DNA from: Silvimonas terrae
Lineage (GTDB): Bacteria > Pseudomonadota > Gammaproteobacteria > Burkholderiales > Chitinibacteraceae
Direction of reading: 5' to 3'
Assembly: GCF_014202765.1 (NCBI RefSeq)
Contig: NZ_JACHHN010000009.1
Coordinates: 124,001-188,000, forward strand
DNA length: 64,000 nt
Part shown: in pieces, positions 36,324 through 46,054 of the stretch
How positions within the stretch are numbered: the first letter of the stretch is position 1
How the letters are laid out: every line of letters starts with the position of its first letter
The notes under the pieces: model-generated
The model's input: the letters and a program-made list of their open reading frames with translations, nothing else
Told to the model about the DNA's origin: nothing
Database searches by the model: none
Position numbers and translations under genes: made by a program

Positions 36324-36433
36324 TCCTCAGTCCCTAAGCTTCGTGGCTTGCTTGATATCCCCACGTTTGCTTTGATTCAACCCAGGCACGTCCGGCCAGA
36401 TATCAGCGTTTCTTGATTGCCTGCTGAGTTCTT

Positions 36434-37372
36434 ATGATGTCTGGACGTACCCGTTTTATCGCTGTCACAACCGCCCTCATCATCGCGGGACCCACTGCGG
36501 CCTTCGCCGCAGACGTGATGCCGTCGCCCCTCTATCCAGTCGGTGCGCCAGCGCTGTCCAACAGCCAGACGCTCCCCCAACCGGCCAAGCCACCTGTCAG
36601 TAACGTCATGCCGGTTTCCCCGGCCCCGGCAGCGCCCCTGGAGCGGCTCACTTGTCGCTCCGGCGACCTCACGGATTTCCAGAAATACCTGTGCCGTTCC
36701 GCCGGGCTCGCCCTGCCGCTATTTGGCCAAAGTATCTTTGCGCGGCAGTCGGCATTTTTACCCACCGAGAGTTCACCCGTCGGCCCGGACTATGTACTCG
36801 GCCCGGGCGACCAGTTTGGCGTGCGCATCTGGGGCTCTATCGACGCAGACTTGCAACTGGTCATTGATCGCAACGGCACGGTGTTCATCCCCAAGGTAGG
36901 CAATATCAACCTCGCAGGGGTGCCCTACGGCATGCTGCGCCAGCAAATCAGCAACGCCGTCGGCCGTGTTTACCGCAACTTTGATGTCTCGGTGAATATG
37001 GGCCAGTTGCGCATGCTGCCCATCTTTGTGACCGGCCAGGCCACCAATCCAGGCAGCTACACGCTGAACCCGCTCTCCACCCTCGTCACCGCTTTGTTTG
37101 CGGCAGGCGGCCCCAGCGCGGCCGGTAGCATGCGCGATATCCAGATCAAGCGCGGCGGCCAGATCGTGGCACACTTTGACCTGTACGATCTGCTGCTCAA
37201 GGGCGACAAGAGCCACGACATTTTGCTGCAGCCAGGCGATGTGCTGCATATCCCGGCCGCCAATCCGCAAGTCGCTATCTACGGCTCGATCAAGGTCCCC
37301 GGCATTTATGAAGTCAACCCCATCCGCGTGATCGACGTGCCGCGCCCCTCCAGCAATTGCAGCGCGGCGTGA
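36434..37372 (+). pseudogene. Polysaccharide-export SLBB protein, 3'-truncated at a junction
   Basis: 312 codons. A signal peptide (about 1-26) and Pro-rich linker are followed by a polysaccharide-export (Wza/KpsD-type) domain starting at GPDYVLGPGDQFGVRIWGSID and the first SLBB domain (FVTGQATNPGSYTLNPLSTLVTALFAAGGPSAAGSMRDI-like region). A second SLBB domain begins with AIYGSIKVPGIYEVNP. Homology-like sequence stops there; the last residues (RVIDVPRPSSNCSAA) are simply the complement of the opposing gene. Relatives are about 550 aa or longer, so about half is missing. The remnant is unlikely to form a working exporter. No other export genes are nearby. Confidence 0.75.
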
Positions 37373-38304
37373 TCCAGCACGGCAAACCGGGCGCTTTGAG
37401 TCGCTGTGGCGGGCACACGGCCAATGCCGCTGGGCATTTGCCAGGATAAATAGAGCAACAAGGCGCTGTAAACGATGGCCAGTGCGCTCAATACCAAAGC
37501 GCCCCAATACCCGCGGTGGTTCAGACGCTGGCGGGCTTGTCGCACCAGCAAGGGCCCATTTAGCCAGGCGCGGTGACGCAACAGCGCAGCCCGGCTGCGT
37601 TGCGCTGGGTGGATACTTGCAAAACGGCTGGCGACCGCCAGTTGCAAGTCCGGCCAGTGTTGCGTCAGCAGTGTGCGGACGGCGGCTTCATCCAGGCCGC
37701 TTTCCGGGTCGATACACACGCTCAGTTGCGCTGGCAACAAACCGGCTTCATCCAGATGGCGGCAGGTGGTGACGAGATCGCCCTCGGGCTGGTGTTCGTC
37801 CTGACACAAGCGGGTAAACAGGACGCGCCCCTTTTGCGTCAGCGCATGACGCAGACCACCACGCAATCCCTGTGCAACAATCAGTCGGGGGATGGCATCA
37901 GCGGCCCCGGCCTCAGCCAACAAACTGGACTGAAAACAGATGCCATTGATATGGGCTGCCGGGCTCTGTACAAACGCCATCGCCAGAGCCGTGGTGTTTT
38001 CCGTCGCAGCAAGCCCATGCAACACCGCCTGCGCGGTGGGCTCCATGCTCGCCTTTGCGCAAAACCAGCCCGGGAAATGCTGTTGCAACCTGGCGCGCAG
38101 CCAGGGTTTGCGGTCTGCCGGCTTCAGATCGGGCAGGTTGATCCATGCGCATTCTTCTTCCGGCAAATCCAGCACCATCAGCACGGATGCCTCCGGCAGG
38201 GATGGCAGCGTGCCGGCGGCCTGCGGCCCGGCCTGCCACCGCCCGCGCCGCCAGAGATACCAGCAATACCCTTCGGCCCCGATCAGTAATAGTCTGTCAG
38301 TCAT
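37306..38304 (-). pseudogene. GspL/PilM-like inner-membrane protein of a T2SS/MSHA-like system, apparently 3'-truncated
   Basis: 332 codons. An N-terminal actin-like cytoplasmic part (about 1-260) is followed by one membrane helix (about 268-290, GYWGALVLSALAIVYSALLLYLSW core) and only about 42 periplasmic residues. PilN/GspL-type periplasmic domains usually run about 100 or more. The last residues (GRGTSITRMGLTS) lie over the broken end of the opposing SLBB gene. It overlaps the platform-protein gene by 4 bp, so it was part of the secretion operon. It may still make a membrane protein lacking its periplasmic domain. Confidence 0.65.
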
Positions 38305-39479
38305 CGCATGCGCGCCAGGTTGTCGAACACCGGGCCCAGCACGGCCAGCATGATCCAGCCCAGCAAGCCACCCAGTACCAGAGTCAGCATGGGTTCGATC
38401 AGGCTTTGCAGGCGCTGGGCACGCTCCTCGACCAATCGCTGGTAATACAGGGCGGCCTGGCGCAACGATGTCCCCAACTGGCCCGTCGCCTCACCCGTGC
38501 GCAACATGGCCATCAGCAAAGGCGGGATGACATCCACACTGGCGAAGGCTTGCGATAACGTTGCGCCGGCTTCTACCTTTGGGCGAATCTGGCTCAAGGT
38601 CGTGGCAAGGGCCGGGCGGGTTAAGGTCGCCACCGCAATATCCAGCGCCTCCAGCAGCGGAACGCCCGCGTCGTACAGCATGGCCAACTGGCGCGCATAC
38701 TGGGCCAGGGCAGATTGATGCAGCAATGTACCCGCCACGGGCAAGCGCATCAGAAGGCGGTCGGCACGCACACTGGAGCGGCGGATACAGGCCAGCAACG
38801 CCATCGCCATTGCCGCCAGGCCCAAGGCCAGCCAGCCGCCAAAATGCAGGAGCCCGTCACTGACAGCCAGCAACAGACGGGTGGACCAGGGCAAGCTGCC
38901 GCCGGTGTCCATGACAAAGTCCCTGACCTGCGGCATCACGCTGGTCAGCAGAAAAACCGTGGCGCCCAGCATGACCAGGGAGGCACATGCCGGGTAATAC
39001 AGCGCTTTGCGCGTCTTGTTCGCCATGTCTTCGCGCCAGAGAAAACTGTCTTTCAGGTCTTGCAGAACCTCCACCAGCTGACCGCTGGTTTCGCCCGCTT
39101 TAACCCCACACACCAGCGCAACACCAAAGCACCGGCTATGCGCCGCGAGCGCGGCGGAAAAAGCCGCACCGTTGCGAATGCGGTTCAGTACATCCGGCAA
39201 GGCGTATGCCAGCGGGCCTGCCGGTAGCGCGTTGGCCAGCAACGCCAGCGCTTCCAGCAAAGAAATACCGGCCGCCAGCAACTGGGCCAGGTGAAAGCAG
39301 AAGTCCCCACGTGCGCGCCAGCCCGGGTCTTGTCGACGGGTGCCCCTGACTGGCCGGGCGTGTAACAGCGTGATGGATTGCCCGGCCAGATCGGCTTCCA
39401 GCGTGATCAAAGAGTCAGCATGGCCTTCGCCTTGCAGGCGCTTGCCCTCAGCGGAGATGGCCCGGTAGCGATAGCGCAT
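38301..39479 (-). CDS. Type II secretion/type IV pilus platform protein (GspF/PilC/MshG-like)
   Basis: 392 aa polytopic inner-membrane protein. Two T2SSF domains (about 65-190 and 265-390) contain three membrane helices. Conserved blocks are FCFHLAQLLAAGISLLEALALLANA, GVKAGETSGQLVEVLQDL and AMLRTGEATGQLGTSLRQAALYYQ. It anchors the assembly ATPase and directs pilin or pseudopilin polymerisation. It starts 3 bp after the ATPase gene and overlaps the L-like gene by ATGA. Confidence 0.92.
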   Translation of the reverse strand: MRYRYRAISAEGKRLQGEGHADSLITLEADLAGQSITLLHARPVRGTRRQDPGWRARGDFCFHLAQLLAAGISLLEALALLANALPAGPLAYALPDVLNRIRNGAAFSAALAAHSRCFGVALVCGVKAGETSGQLVEVLQDLKDSFLWREDMANKTRKALYYPACASLVMLGATVFLLTSVMPQVRDFVMDTGGSLPWSTRLLLAVSDGLLHFGGWLALGLAAMAMALLACIRRSSVRADRLLMRLPVAGTLLHQSALAQYARQLAMLYDAGVPLLEALDIAVATLTRPALATTLSQIRPKVEAGATLSQAFASVDVIPPLLMAMLRTGEATGQLGTSLRQAALYYQRLVEERAQRLQSLIEPMLTLVLGGLLGWIMLAVLGPVFDNLARMR

Positions 39480-39482
39480 GGG

Positions 39483-41135
39483 TTAGTCCGCCGCCGTAAA
39501 ATCAACGACGCGCTGTGCCTCCGCGAGGTCGGTCAGGCCAGCGGCAACGCAAGCGGCCACCTCATCTTGCAAAGAGCGATATCCGGTTTGCCGCGCTTGC
39601 GCCAACGCGGCGCGCCGGTGGGCGGGCTGGAGCAGCAAATCCACCCGCTCCGGCGTCAGCAACAATTGCTCCATGATGGCGAGGCGCCCCCGATAGCCCC
39701 GCCCGTCACAACGGGGGCAACCCACAGCGGCAAAAACGGTGGGCTGCTCGCCCAGCGCGACGGGGTGCTGGGGCAGTTCCGCCGCCGGAATCGCTTTGCG
39801 GCAATGCACGCAGAGTTTGCGGACCAGACGCTGGGCAATCACGCCCAGCAGGTTATCCGCCATGAGCGCCGCGCTGATGCCCAGATCCAGCAAGCGTGGC
39901 AGTGCGCCAGCAGCAGAGTTGGCGTGCAGCGTCGCCAGCACCAGGTGCCCGGTCATGGCGGCACGTATCGCCGCCTGGGCGGTGGGGGTATCGCGGATTT
40001 CACCGATGAGGATGATATCCGGGTCTTGCCGCAACAAAGCCCGCACACCGTCGGCAAAATCCGCCAGCCCACTGTCCCCCGCCGCGCTTTGCCGCACGCC
40101 GGCGAGCTTGTACTCCACCGGGTCTTCCAGCGTCATGATGTTGACCATGCTGCTGTTGAGATGCGCCAGGATTGAATACAAGGTGGAGGTCTTGCCGGAG
40201 CCAGTCGGGCCGGTGAGCAAGATCAAGCCGGCCGGGCGGCGAATCAACGCTTGCAGCGCAGCAAGCGCCTGTTCACTCAAACCCAGTTCGTGCAATTGCA
40301 GCAGCGCGCGGTTGCGCTCCAGCAGGCGCAAAACCAGGTTTTCTCCATGAACTACCGGCAAGCTGGCCGCGCGGATATCCACACCAGAAGCCAGGCTGAA
40401 CCGGCCATCCTGCGCCCGGCGCGTTTCCGTGATATCCATCCCGGCCAGGCCTTTGAGCCTGACCAGCATCGGGCTCCAGAACCGGCTATGCAAGATACGC
40501 ACCGGAACCATCACCCCATCAACACGGTAGCGAATCCGCACAAAGGCGGCTTCTGGCTCGAAATGGACATCGGATGCCCGCTGGTGGAGGGCGTGATCCA
40601 GCAATTGCTGGACAAGTTGCGCCACCGGGTTCGCCGCACCCTGGGTGTCGCCGGCGTCCAGCGCGGCCAGTAGCGGGTCGATCTGCAATTGGCGTGGGTA
40701 ACAGGCATCTTGCCAGGACTGGAGTGTGGATTGCGCTACATAACACACGCGCAACGCCCGCACGCCTGCCAGTTGCCAGCGCAGGCGGTCCAGTGCGGTT
40801 AGTGGTTTTGGCGTGGACAGCGCCAGCAACAGCACGCCGACGTGCGCTTGCCACGCCACTGGGCAAACCTGCCACTCCCGCGCCATGTTTTCTGGCATGA
40901 GCGCGACCGCAGCCGGGTCAGGTTCGAGGCGAGACGGTGCAGCTTCAGTTTCGCCCGCAAAGTCAGCCATGGCATGGGCCAGGCGCGTTTCATCCACCAG
41001 ACCCAGCGCGAGTAGTTGCGGGCCCAGCGCCAGGCCGGAATGCAGCTGTTCTGCCTGCGCCACGGCAAGGACGTCTGCATCAATCAGGCCGCAATCCAGC
41101 AACAGGGTGGCCAGGGTGTGTTGTTGCGGGTTCAC
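39483..41135 (-). CDS. Type II secretion/pilus assembly ATPase (GspE/PilB/MshE-like)
   Basis: 550 aa from a GTG at 41135 with a GGAGGG site 6 bp upstream; the GTG overlaps the previous stop (GTGA). An N-terminal GspE-N domain (about 1-130) precedes the ATPase core. Walker A is GPTGSGKT (Lys315), the Asp box is VNIMTLEDPVEY, Walker B is DPDIILIGEIRD and the His box is TGHLVLATLHANSA. A tetracysteine zinc site is at LCVHCRKA and GCPRCDGRGYRGR. It drives pseudopilus or pilus extension from the cytoplasmic face. Confidence 0.93.
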   Translation of the reverse strand: MNPQQHTLATLLLDCGLIDADVLAVAQAEQLHSGLALGPQLLALGLVDETRLAHAMADFAGETEAAPSRLEPDPAAVALMPENMAREWQVCPVAWQAHVGVLLLALSTPKPLTALDRLRWQLAGVRALRVCYVAQSTLQSWQDACYPRQLQIDPLLAALDAGDTQGAANPVAQLVQQLLDHALHQRASDVHFEPEAAFVRIRYRVDGVMVPVRILHSRFWSPMLVRLKGLAGMDITETRRAQDGRFSLASGVDIRAASLPVVHGENLVLRLLERNRALLQLHELGLSEQALAALQALIRRPAGLILLTGPTGSGKTSTLYSILAHLNSSMVNIMTLEDPVEYKLAGVRQSAAGDSGLADFADGVRALLRQDPDIILIGEIRDTPTAQAAIRAAMTGHLVLATLHANSAAGALPRLLDLGISAALMADNLLGVIAQRLVRKLCVHCRKAIPAAELPQHPVALGEQPTVFAAVGCPRCDGRGYRGRLAIMEQLLLTPERVDLLLQPAHRRAALAQARQTGYRSLQDEVAACVAAGLTDLAEAQRVVDFTAAD

Positions 41136-41311
41136 TGGCCGCCCTCCCGTTTTGCCGGGGTGGCCGCCAGATGGCTTTGCAACCATGCTTCGTCATCACC
41201 AGCCTGGCTGGATGCAGCGGCTGGCTGAGCTGCGGGCGGAACTGGCCAGAGTAATATGGCAGCCACCGCCAGCAGGAATAATCCAGCACTCAATACAATC
41301 TGGTGCTTCAT
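41132..41311 (-). CDS. 59-residue membrane-anchored protein between secretin and ATPase genes
   Basis: The ATG at 41311 overlaps the secretin stop (ATGA) and the stop overlaps the ATPase GTG (GTGA), so this short frame is clearly a translated gene. One N-terminal membrane helix (about 5-24, VLSAGLFLLAVAAILLWPVP region) is followed by a short periplasmic tail rich in Ala, Gln and Pro. It is much shorter than GspC or PilP but has the same topology and place; an analogous secretin-platform connector is one possibility. Confidence 0.7.
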   Translation of the reverse strand: MKHQIVLSAGLFLLAVAAILLWPVPPAAQPAAASSQAGDDEAWLQSHLAATPAKREGGQ

Positions 41312-43104
41312 GGCGCAGACACCTGACCACTGTGCCATGCGGATAAATCCTGCCCGACGCTGGCATCAAAGAAATGTGCATCCGGCACTTGCACACCGGC
41401 CCCCGTCAGGATGTCCGGGCTATTGTCGAGCACCCGTGGCCGCAGAAAAATCACCAGCTCCACCCGCCGGGCAGTGTCGTCACGGTAACTGAACAGATCG
41501 CCCACCCCCGGCAGCCGCGACAGGCCGGGAACCCCCGTGCGATTGTCGCTGCGCACGTCCTGGATCAGGCCGCCCAGGATGGCCAGTTGGCCGGACGGTA
41601 CGTGCAAGGTGGCATCGAACTCCCGCACTTGCAGCACGGGCACCTGGCTGACCACCGGTTTGTCGGCATCGCGGGACAACAGCGCAACCGCCGGGTCATC
41701 TACCCAGCCACGGATGTTGGTAATCGTGGGCCGCACATTGAGCGAGATTTCGCCCGAACCGGAAATCTGGGTGAGCACCTGCATCACCAGTCCCACCGGT
41801 ACGGTATGCAACTGGCTTTGATAACGCCGTTGGGTCACCACCCCGTCACCGTTTTGTTCTTCAATTTGTTCCAGCGTGAAATACACCTGCTCGTCCACGA
41901 CCTTCATCACGGCCGGCTGGTTGTTGAGGGCCACAATCTTGGGGCTGGACAGCACACGCGTGCGGCCAAATTGTTCCAGCAGTTTGACGGTGAGGTTAAA
42001 GCTCTGGCTGCTGTAGCCCAAGAGCGCCAATGGCGCATCGACAAGGTTGCTCGCGGTGACTTGCTGTGCCAACCGCCAGCCCCGATCCGTTGCCGCCAAC
42101 CAGCCCCAATCAATACCGGCCTGGTAATGGTCGGATAACAAAACTTCGACAATGGTGGCTTCGATCAGCACCTGGCGGCCGGCACTGGATTTCAGCGCGG
42201 TCAGATAGTCCGCCACTTGTCGCTGCTCTGCCGCGCTGGCAAAAACCGAAATCACGCCGGTTTCCGGGTGGATCAGCACTTGATTGCCGGGCTCCGGGGC
42301 GGGGGCCGGGTTGCTGGATACCGCAGGCCCCCCTGCCCGCCCGGCATCAGCAAGGTTTTTCTCAATGCGGGAGAGTCGCTCTGCGGCCTCCAGCCCGCTA
42401 TTACCCCGGCTCACTGCCGCATCTGCCGCCGCGGCGGCGAGCATGCCTGGCGTAAGCGTCTGTGGGCGGGACACCCCCGGAGAGACGGCGTGCACCATGG
42501 CCCGCAACTGGGTTTCCAGGCGCTCCCAGAACGTGTTGTCAGCGCTGGTCAGAACATCAGTGGTAGAGCTGTTGGCGTTGCGTTCTGCCGTGCCAGTGAC
42601 GCCTCCCGTAGGCCCCACCGAGGTCGCCAGGCTGACCGAAGACTTCACCCTTCGGGACAGATTGAAATAGTCCACCTGATAGGTGCGCCAGACGGGCTGA
42701 TCGGGCATAACGGTTAATACGCCATCCGTCATGAACCAGTACAAAGGTACTTGGCGCGAGATGCGCTCAAGGATTTGCGGCAGGGTCTGGTCGTGCGCGT
42801 TCAGCGAGACTTCGCCAGTCAGTTGCGGGGAAACATCGACATTGACTTTGGCGTCACGCGCTAGTGTAAACAGCAACGATGCGACGGGCAGTTTGTAGGC
42901 CACCACGGAATACAGCGGGGGCTTCGGGGCGAGGGGTCTGGGTGCGCTTACCACCGCCGGGCTGGGCGGTGCAACAGCGATCGGCGGTAGCGAGCCATTC
43001 AAATGGCCCACAGGCAGCGATACCTGTCCCACTTCGCTGGCACAACCGACCGCGAACAGACTGAGGACGAGCAGGAATGTGAATTTTGCCGTTTTGCGCA
43101 TCAA
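41308..43104 (-). CDS. Outer-membrane secretin, MshL/GspD type
   Basis: 598 aa. Lipoprotein signal with FAVGC, lipidated Cys21. N-terminal STN/N0-like domain (about 70-130) and secretin N domain, then the C-terminal secretin domain with EATIVEVLLSDHYQAGIDWGWLA, VLSSPKIVALNNQPAVMKV and LPSGQLAILGGLIQDVRSDN-type blocks, ending FLRPRVLDN. It forms the gated outer-membrane channel for pilus or substrate. First gene of the minus-strand operon; the 240-bp gap to mlaF holds its promoter. Confidence 0.92.
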   Translation of the reverse strand: MMRKTAKFTFLLVLSLFAVGCASEVGQVSLPVGHLNGSLPPIAVAPPSPAVVSAPRPLAPKPPLYSVVAYKLPVASLLFTLARDAKVNVDVSPQLTGEVSLNAHDQTLPQILERISRQVPLYWFMTDGVLTVMPDQPVWRTYQVDYFNLSRRVKSSVSLATSVGPTGGVTGTAERNANSSTTDVLTSADNTFWERLETQLRAMVHAVSPGVSRPQTLTPGMLAAAAADAAVSRGNSGLEAAERLSRIEKNLADAGRAGGPAVSSNPAPAPEPGNQVLIHPETGVISVFASAAEQRQVADYLTALKSSAGRQVLIEATIVEVLLSDHYQAGIDWGWLAATDRGWRLAQQVTASNLVDAPLALLGYSSQSFNLTVKLLEQFGRTRVLSSPKIVALNNQPAVMKVVDEQVYFTLEQIEEQNGDGVVTQRRYQSQLHTVPVGLVMQVLTQISGSGEISLNVRPTITNIRGWVDDPAVALLSRDADKPVVSQVPVLQVREFDATLHVPSGQLAILGGLIQDVRSDNRTGVPGLSRLPGVGDLFSYRDDTARRVELVIFLRPRVLDNSPDILTGAGVQVPDAHFFDASVGQDLSAWHSGQVSAP

Positions 43105-43344
43105 AAGCCCTGGATATAGGACGAGTGCTTAGTCAATGATGAGCAAACGCTACGCTTTGTCAGATCGGCAAAGCTTGATGTTGGTTAATGCCAGGAATTT
43201 ACATAATTCTGACTGTCCATTACCTGTCGCCAATTGAATGAATAGTATGCAAGATACGTCATGACATATTCATAGGACTGGCGGCAAAGCCGCTTTCCAC
43301 CTAAAATAGGCAGCCCTTGTACTCATCAGTCTAACCAGGCTCGC

Positions 43345-44148
43345 ATGACATCCCCGCTTGTTCAGCTCGACCGGGTCCGCTTTGGCTATTCCGACCGCGA
43401 CATTCTCACCGATGTATCGCTGACGGTCGCGCGCGGCCAGGTGGTGGCGATCATGGGCGGGTCGGGCTCCGGCAAGACCACGCTGCTGCGGCTGATTGGC
43501 GGCCAGGTAAAAGCCCAGTCTGGTTCGGTCATGGTCGATGGCGAAGACGTCGGCATGCTGTCAGAGGGCCCCATGTACAACATGCGGCGCAAACTGGGCA
43601 TGCTGTTCCAGTTTGGCGCTTTGTTCACCGACCTCTCGGTGTACGACAACGTTGCCTTTCCGCTGCGGGAACGCACCAATCTGCCAGAAACCGTGATTCG
43701 CGATCTGGTTTTGATGAAGCTGCAAGCGGTTGGTTTACGTGGCGCGCATACGCTGATGCCGTTTGAACTGTCTGGCGGCATGGCGCGCCGGGTCGCGCTG
43801 GCCCGGGCGATTGCGCTGGACCCCATGCTGATGATGTATGACGAGCCCTTTACCGGGCTGGACCCGATTTCCCTGTCCACGATTGGCCAATTGGTGCGGG
43901 AGCTTAACGACGCACTGGGCGCCGCCTCGATCATCGTCACCCACGATGTAACCGAATCGCTGGCCATGGTGGACTACGTGTATTTCCTCTCTGGCGGCCG
44001 CGTGGTGGGCCAGGGGACGCCTGATGAGATTCGCGCTTCGAGCGAGCCTTTCATCAAGCAGTTTATTAATGGTGAACGTGACGGACCGCTGCCGTTCCAC
44101 AAACCCGCGCCTGACTATGCGCTTGATCTGGGGTTGGCGCATGACTGA
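43345..44148 (+). CDS. mlaF: Phospholipid transport ABC ATP-binding protein MlaF
   Basis: 267 aa. Walker [10 protein letters not shown] at residues 38-46, signature [17 protein letters not shown], Walker [15 protein letters not shown]. The cytoplasmic ATPase of the MlaFEDB complex that moves phospholipids between the inner and outer membranes and keeps lipid asymmetry. It overlaps mlaE by 8 bp and opens the operon. Confidence 0.96.
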   Translation: MTSPLVQLDRVRFGYSDRDILTDVSLTVARGQVVAIMGGSGSGKTTLLRLIGGQVKAQSGSVMVDGEDVGMLSEGPMYNMRRKLGMLFQFGALFTDLSVYDNVAFPLRERTNLPETVIRDLVLMKLQAVGLRGAHTLMPFELSGGMARRVALARAIALDPMLMMYDEPFTGLDPISLSTIGQLVRELNDALGAASIIVTHDVTESLAMVDYVYFLSGGRVVGQGTPDEIRASSEPFIKQFINGERDGPLPFHKPAPDYALDLGLAHD

Positions 44149-44947
44149 TCGCTCTGGCAATCCTTTTGTCCGTTTCTTTTCAGCAATTGGCCGGCCATTT
44201 ACCAATGCATTTATCAAGATTGGTTTTGCCGGGCGCTTTTTGTTATCGGTATTACGGCATTCACCGACGGCGTTGGTCCGTTTCAGGCTCACCATGCGTG
44301 AAATCTGGTTTGCCGGTGTGCTGTCGGTGTTGATTATTGTGGTGTCGGGCCTGTTTATCGGCATGGTGCTGGCCTTGCAGGGCTATGACACGCTCAGCCG
44401 GTTTGGTGCCTCGTCCGCCCTGGGTGTGCTGGTTGCGCTCTCGCTGGTGCGCGAATTGGGGCCGGTAGTGGGCGCGCTGCTGTTTGCCAGCCGGGCCGGG
44501 TCTGCCATCACCGCAGAAATTGGCCTGATGAAAGCGACCGAGCAGTTGTCTGCCATGGAAATGATGGCGGTCAATCCGATCGCCCGCGTGGTTGCCCCCA
44601 GGTTCTGGGGCGGGATTATCTCCATGCCACTACTGGCCGCCATGTTCAGCGCCATGGGCATTATTGGTGGTTATCTGGTCGGGGTGGTGCTGCTGGGGCT
44701 TGATTCGGGCACGTTCTGGTCGCAAATGCAAAGCTCGGTTGATCTGCGTTTCGACGTGATGAATGGCGTGATCAAGAGCATTGTGTTTGGTATTGCGGTA
44801 TCACTGATTGCCGTGTTTGAAGGGTATGACGCGGCACCGACCGCCGAAGGTGTATCGGGCGCGACGACCCGCACCGTTGTGATTTCAGCTTTGGTTATTT
44901 TAGGTCTGGATGTGATCCTGACCGCATTCATGTTCCGGGGAATCTGA
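44141..44947 (+). CDS. mlaE: Phospholipid transport permease MlaE
   Basis: 268 aa MlaE-family permease with five to six helices. Family blocks include [41 protein letters not shown] and the C-terminal [23 protein letters not shown]. The ATG at 44141 overlaps mlaF by 8 bp and is preferred over the longer frame from 44024. Its stop shares one base with the mlaD start. Confidence 0.96.
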   Translation: MTDRSGNPFVRFFSAIGRPFTNAFIKIGFAGRFLLSVLRHSPTALVRFRLTMREIWFAGVLSVLIIVVSGLFIGMVLALQGYDTLSRFGASSALGVLVALSLVRELGPVVGALLFASRAGSAITAEIGLMKATEQLSAMEMMAVNPIARVVAPRFWGGIISMPLLAAMFSAMGIIGGYLVGVVLLGLDSGTFWSQMQSSVDLRFDVMNGVIKSIVFGIAVSLIAVFEGYDAAPTAEGVSGATTRTVVISALVILGLDVILTAFMFRGI

Positions 44948-45432
44948 TGAAACGAGGCATGCTCGACTTCTGGGTCGGATTATTTATTGCCGCTGGCGTG
45001 GTTGCCATTTTGTTCCTGGCTTTGCGCGTAAGCAGCCAGAGTGCCTTGCCAGCCCGCTCGACCTATAACGTGACGGCCAATTTCGACAATATTGGTGGCC
45101 TGAAAGTACGGGCGCCGGTGAAAAGTGCCGGGGTGGTCGTGGGGCGGGTCACAAACATTGAGCTCGATACCTCCCGTTACGTGGCCAAGGTGACCATGTC
45201 GCTGGATAATCACTATCATTTCAGTCGTGATTCATCCGCTGAGATTTTGACGTCCGGCCTCTTGGGTGAACAGTACATCGGAATCACCCCGGGTGCTGAC
45301 GACAAAATGCTGACCGCAGGCAGTACGTTCAAACTGACGTCTTCGGCCATCGTGCTTGAACAATTGATCAGTCGCTTCCTGTTCTCCAAAGCGGAAGACA
45401 GTGGCGATAAAACAAATGCAGGAAACCAATAA
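44947..45432 (+). CDS. mlaD: MCE-domain lipid-binding protein MlaD
   Basis: 161 aa. One N-terminal membrane helix (about 8-28) and a periplasmic MCE domain (about 37-120) with FDNIGGLKVRAPVKSAGVVVGRV and the LLGEQYIGI turn. Six copies form the ring that passes phospholipid between MlaFE and MlaC. The length is slightly shorter than E. coli MlaD (183 aa). Confidence 0.95.
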   Translation: MKRGMLDFWVGLFIAAGVVAILFLALRVSSQSALPARSTYNVTANFDNIGGLKVRAPVKSAGVVVGRVTNIELDTSRYVAKVTMSLDNHYHFSRDSSAEILTSGLLGEQYIGITPGADDKMLTAGSTFKLTSSAIVLEQLISRFLFSKAEDSGDKTNAGNQ

Positions 45433-45433
45433 A

Positions 45434-46054
45434 ATGACCGTGCTGAAAAAATGGCTGGTGGCCTTGTGTGCCGCCGCGTTGCTCCCCGCTGCCTTTGCTG
45501 CGGCAACCGACACCCCTGAGCAGATCGTGCGCAATGTAAGCCGTGATGTGCTCGAGATCGTCAAAAAAGGCGACAAGGATCAGGCCGCAGTGCGCAGCCA
45601 GGTCGATACCAAACTGGTGCCGCTGGCCGACTTCAACCGCATGACCGCGCTGGCCGTGGGTCGTTACTGGAAAAGCGCCACCCCTGACCAGCAAGCTGCC
45701 CTGACCAAAGAATTCCGGACTATGCTGGTCCGCACTTACCTCTCTGCCCTGACTATTTACAAGAACGTCACGGTGGATGTGAAGGGCACGCGTGCGGGGG
45801 ATAGCGCGGACGAGCAAACCGTGCAGACCGAAGTCACCCCCCCGGGGCAAAAGCCGATTGGCCTGGATTTCAACTTTGAAAAAGCGGACAACGGCTGGAA
45901 GGTGTACGACATCTCGGTTGACGGCATCAGCTTTATCAATAGCCATCGCAACCAGTTTGGCACCGTGATCCGCAAGGATGGCATTGACGGGCTGATTCAA
46001 CAGTTGTCCGCCCAGAACGCCAACGCGGCCAAGAGCGGCACTACTGCCAAATGA
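45434..46054 (+). CDS. mlaC: Periplasmic phospholipid carrier MlaC
   Basis: 206 aa. The ATG at 45434 gives a clean signal peptide (MTVLKKWLVALCAAALLPAAFA; cleavage near residue 22) and has a GCAGGAAACC site upstream. The mature domain is Tol-Tol-Ttg2 type with PEQIVRNVSRDVLEIVKKG, FEKADNGWKVYDISVDGISFI. It shuttles phospholipid between MlaA and MlaD. It overlaps mlaB by 4 bp. Confidence 0.95.
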   Translation: MTVLKKWLVALCAAALLPAAFAAATDTPEQIVRNVSRDVLEIVKKGDKDQAAVRSQVDTKLVPLADFNRMTALAVGRYWKSATPDQQAALTKEFRTMLVRTYLSALTIYKNVTVDVKGTRAGDSADEQTVQTEVTPPGQKPIGLDFNFEKADNGWKVYDISVDGISFINSHRNQFGTVIRKDGIDGLIQQLSAQNANAAKSGTTAK

